Source of the DNA: an uncultured Nesterenkonia sp.
GTDB lineage: Bacteria > Actinomycetota > Actinomycetes > Actinomycetales > Micrococcaceae
Assembly: GCA_946222885.1 (NCBI GenBank)
Contig: CAMIAK010000004.1
Coordinates: 62,001 to 126,000, forward strand
Length of the DNA stretch: 64,000 nt
Reading direction: 5' to 3'
Shown here piece after piece: positions 63,643 through 64,000 of the stretch. Each line of letters starts with the position of its first letter. Position 1 is the first letter of the stretch. The translations under genes and the position numbers were made by a program. Under the pieces are notes generated by a model. It worked only from the letters and a program-made list of their open reading frames with translations, did no database searches and was not told the origin of the DNA.

Positions 63643-64000
63643 ATGAAGATCCGATCTCAAGCCGCCCTGCTCACTCTGGGAGCCCTGACACTTTCTGCCT
63701 GCGGAGGCGGAACGGAGGGGACTGCTGAGGAAGGGGAGGACCTGGTCATCGACGGACAGACCATCGCCACAGCCGAGCTCCTAGAGGAGGCCCGGGAAGA
63801 AGGGACCTTCACCTTCTACACGGCTTCGGGAGAAGCCGGGGAACAGTTCCTCCTCGATGAGTTCGAGGAGCTCACCGGGATCACCGGAGAAGTGATCCGG
63901 ATCGTTCCGAGCCGCTTGAACGAACGGGCGCTCAGCGAACATGGGTCCGGACAGCTTGCCGCGGACGTCATCCGGACCTCCGGGTGGGACATGATCGACG
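63643..64000 (+). CDS. ABC transporter substrate-binding lipoprotein, N-terminal fragment
   Basis: The first 119 residues of an extracellular solute-binding protein, cut by the window end. It has a lipoprotein signal (MKIRSQAALLTLGALTLSAC) with lipobox LSAC. The mature protein begins with an acidic Gly/Glu stretch, then ELLEEAREEGTFTFYTASGE, FEELTGITGEVIRI and LAADVIRTSGWDMID. The opening strand-helix pattern is that of ferric-iron or related periplasmic binding proteins. AGGAGAGG lies just upstream of the ATG at 63643. It is the third gene of the operon. Confidence 0.88.
   Translation, partial: MKIRSQAALLTLGALTLSACGGGTEGTAEEGEDLVIDGQTIATAELLEEAREEGTFTFYTASGEAGEQFLLDEFEELTGITGEVIRIVPSRLNERALSEHGSGQLAADVIRTSGWDMID

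Overview
The window is high-GC DNA from an actinobacterium, most likely Micrococcales/Micrococcaceae. A halo- or alkali-tolerant genus such as Nesterenkonia would fit, but that genus is only a guess. The evidence is the WhiB-family regulator beside a PdtaS-type kinase, GTG starts and 4-bp stop/start overlaps, TANNNT -10 boxes six to eight bases before start codons (leaderless transcripts), an HspR HAIR box, and the gene orders DUF1844-infC-rpmI-rplT, fdxA-dapC and rpsB-tsf-pyrH-frr-cdsA.

Layout. 1-8 kb: the 3' end of a large NAD-glutamate dehydrogenase, pdtaS converging on whiB1, a phosphotransferase, an orphan HAMP histidine kinase, and three small envelope or secreted proteins. 8-12.4 kb: infC with an AUC start, a structured leader before rpmI-rplT, a TrmH-type methyltransferase, an RNHCP protein, acylphosphatase and a ligand-poor SodC-like lipoprotein. 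12.5-18.7 kb: a six-gene mrpACDEFG Na+/H+ antiporter operon. 18.8-28.8 kb: a YihY protein, typA, fdxA-dapC, gltA, and divergent dapD/dapE, which gives three steps of the succinylase route to diaminopimelate and lysine. 28.7-32.7 kb: an N-succinylamino-acid racemase/GNAT/M20 module and an SDR. An IS30-family element and tRNA-Asn follow. 34.4-41.8 kb: purU, hsp20 under a HAIR box, a siderophore-interacting protein, a YeeE/YedE sulfur transporter, a holin-like protein, a CDP-alcohol phosphatidyltransferase and a lipid-type glycosyltransferase. 41.9-46.8 kb: tRNA-Met, a cluster of a BchC-like dehydrogenase, a degenerate pterin synthase and two glycosyltransferases, a toxin-antitoxin-like pair and an M23 peptidase. 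46.9-51.5 kb: a long structured leader, then rpsB-tsf-pyrH-frr-cdsA. 51.5-57.8 kb: a DivIVA-repeat protein, an OFA transporter, and a LytS/LytTR system joined to a DUF485-like protein and an SSS carboxylate symporter. 57.8-64 kb: dxr and a site-2 protease, followed not by the usual ispG but by an iron-type ABC transporter operon with its own promoter and palindromic operator, cut by the window end.

The best candidates for new biology are: (i) the dehydrogenase/pterin-synthase-like/glycosyltransferase cluster, whose pterin-synthase homologue has lost a zinc histidine and the active-site cysteine; (ii) the racemase module, where two divergent leaderless genes share one overlapping -10 box in an 18-bp gap; (iii) the folded rpsB and rpmI leaders; and (iv) three long near-perfect intergenic palindromes. 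Everything here comes from reading sequence. No database search or folding program was run.
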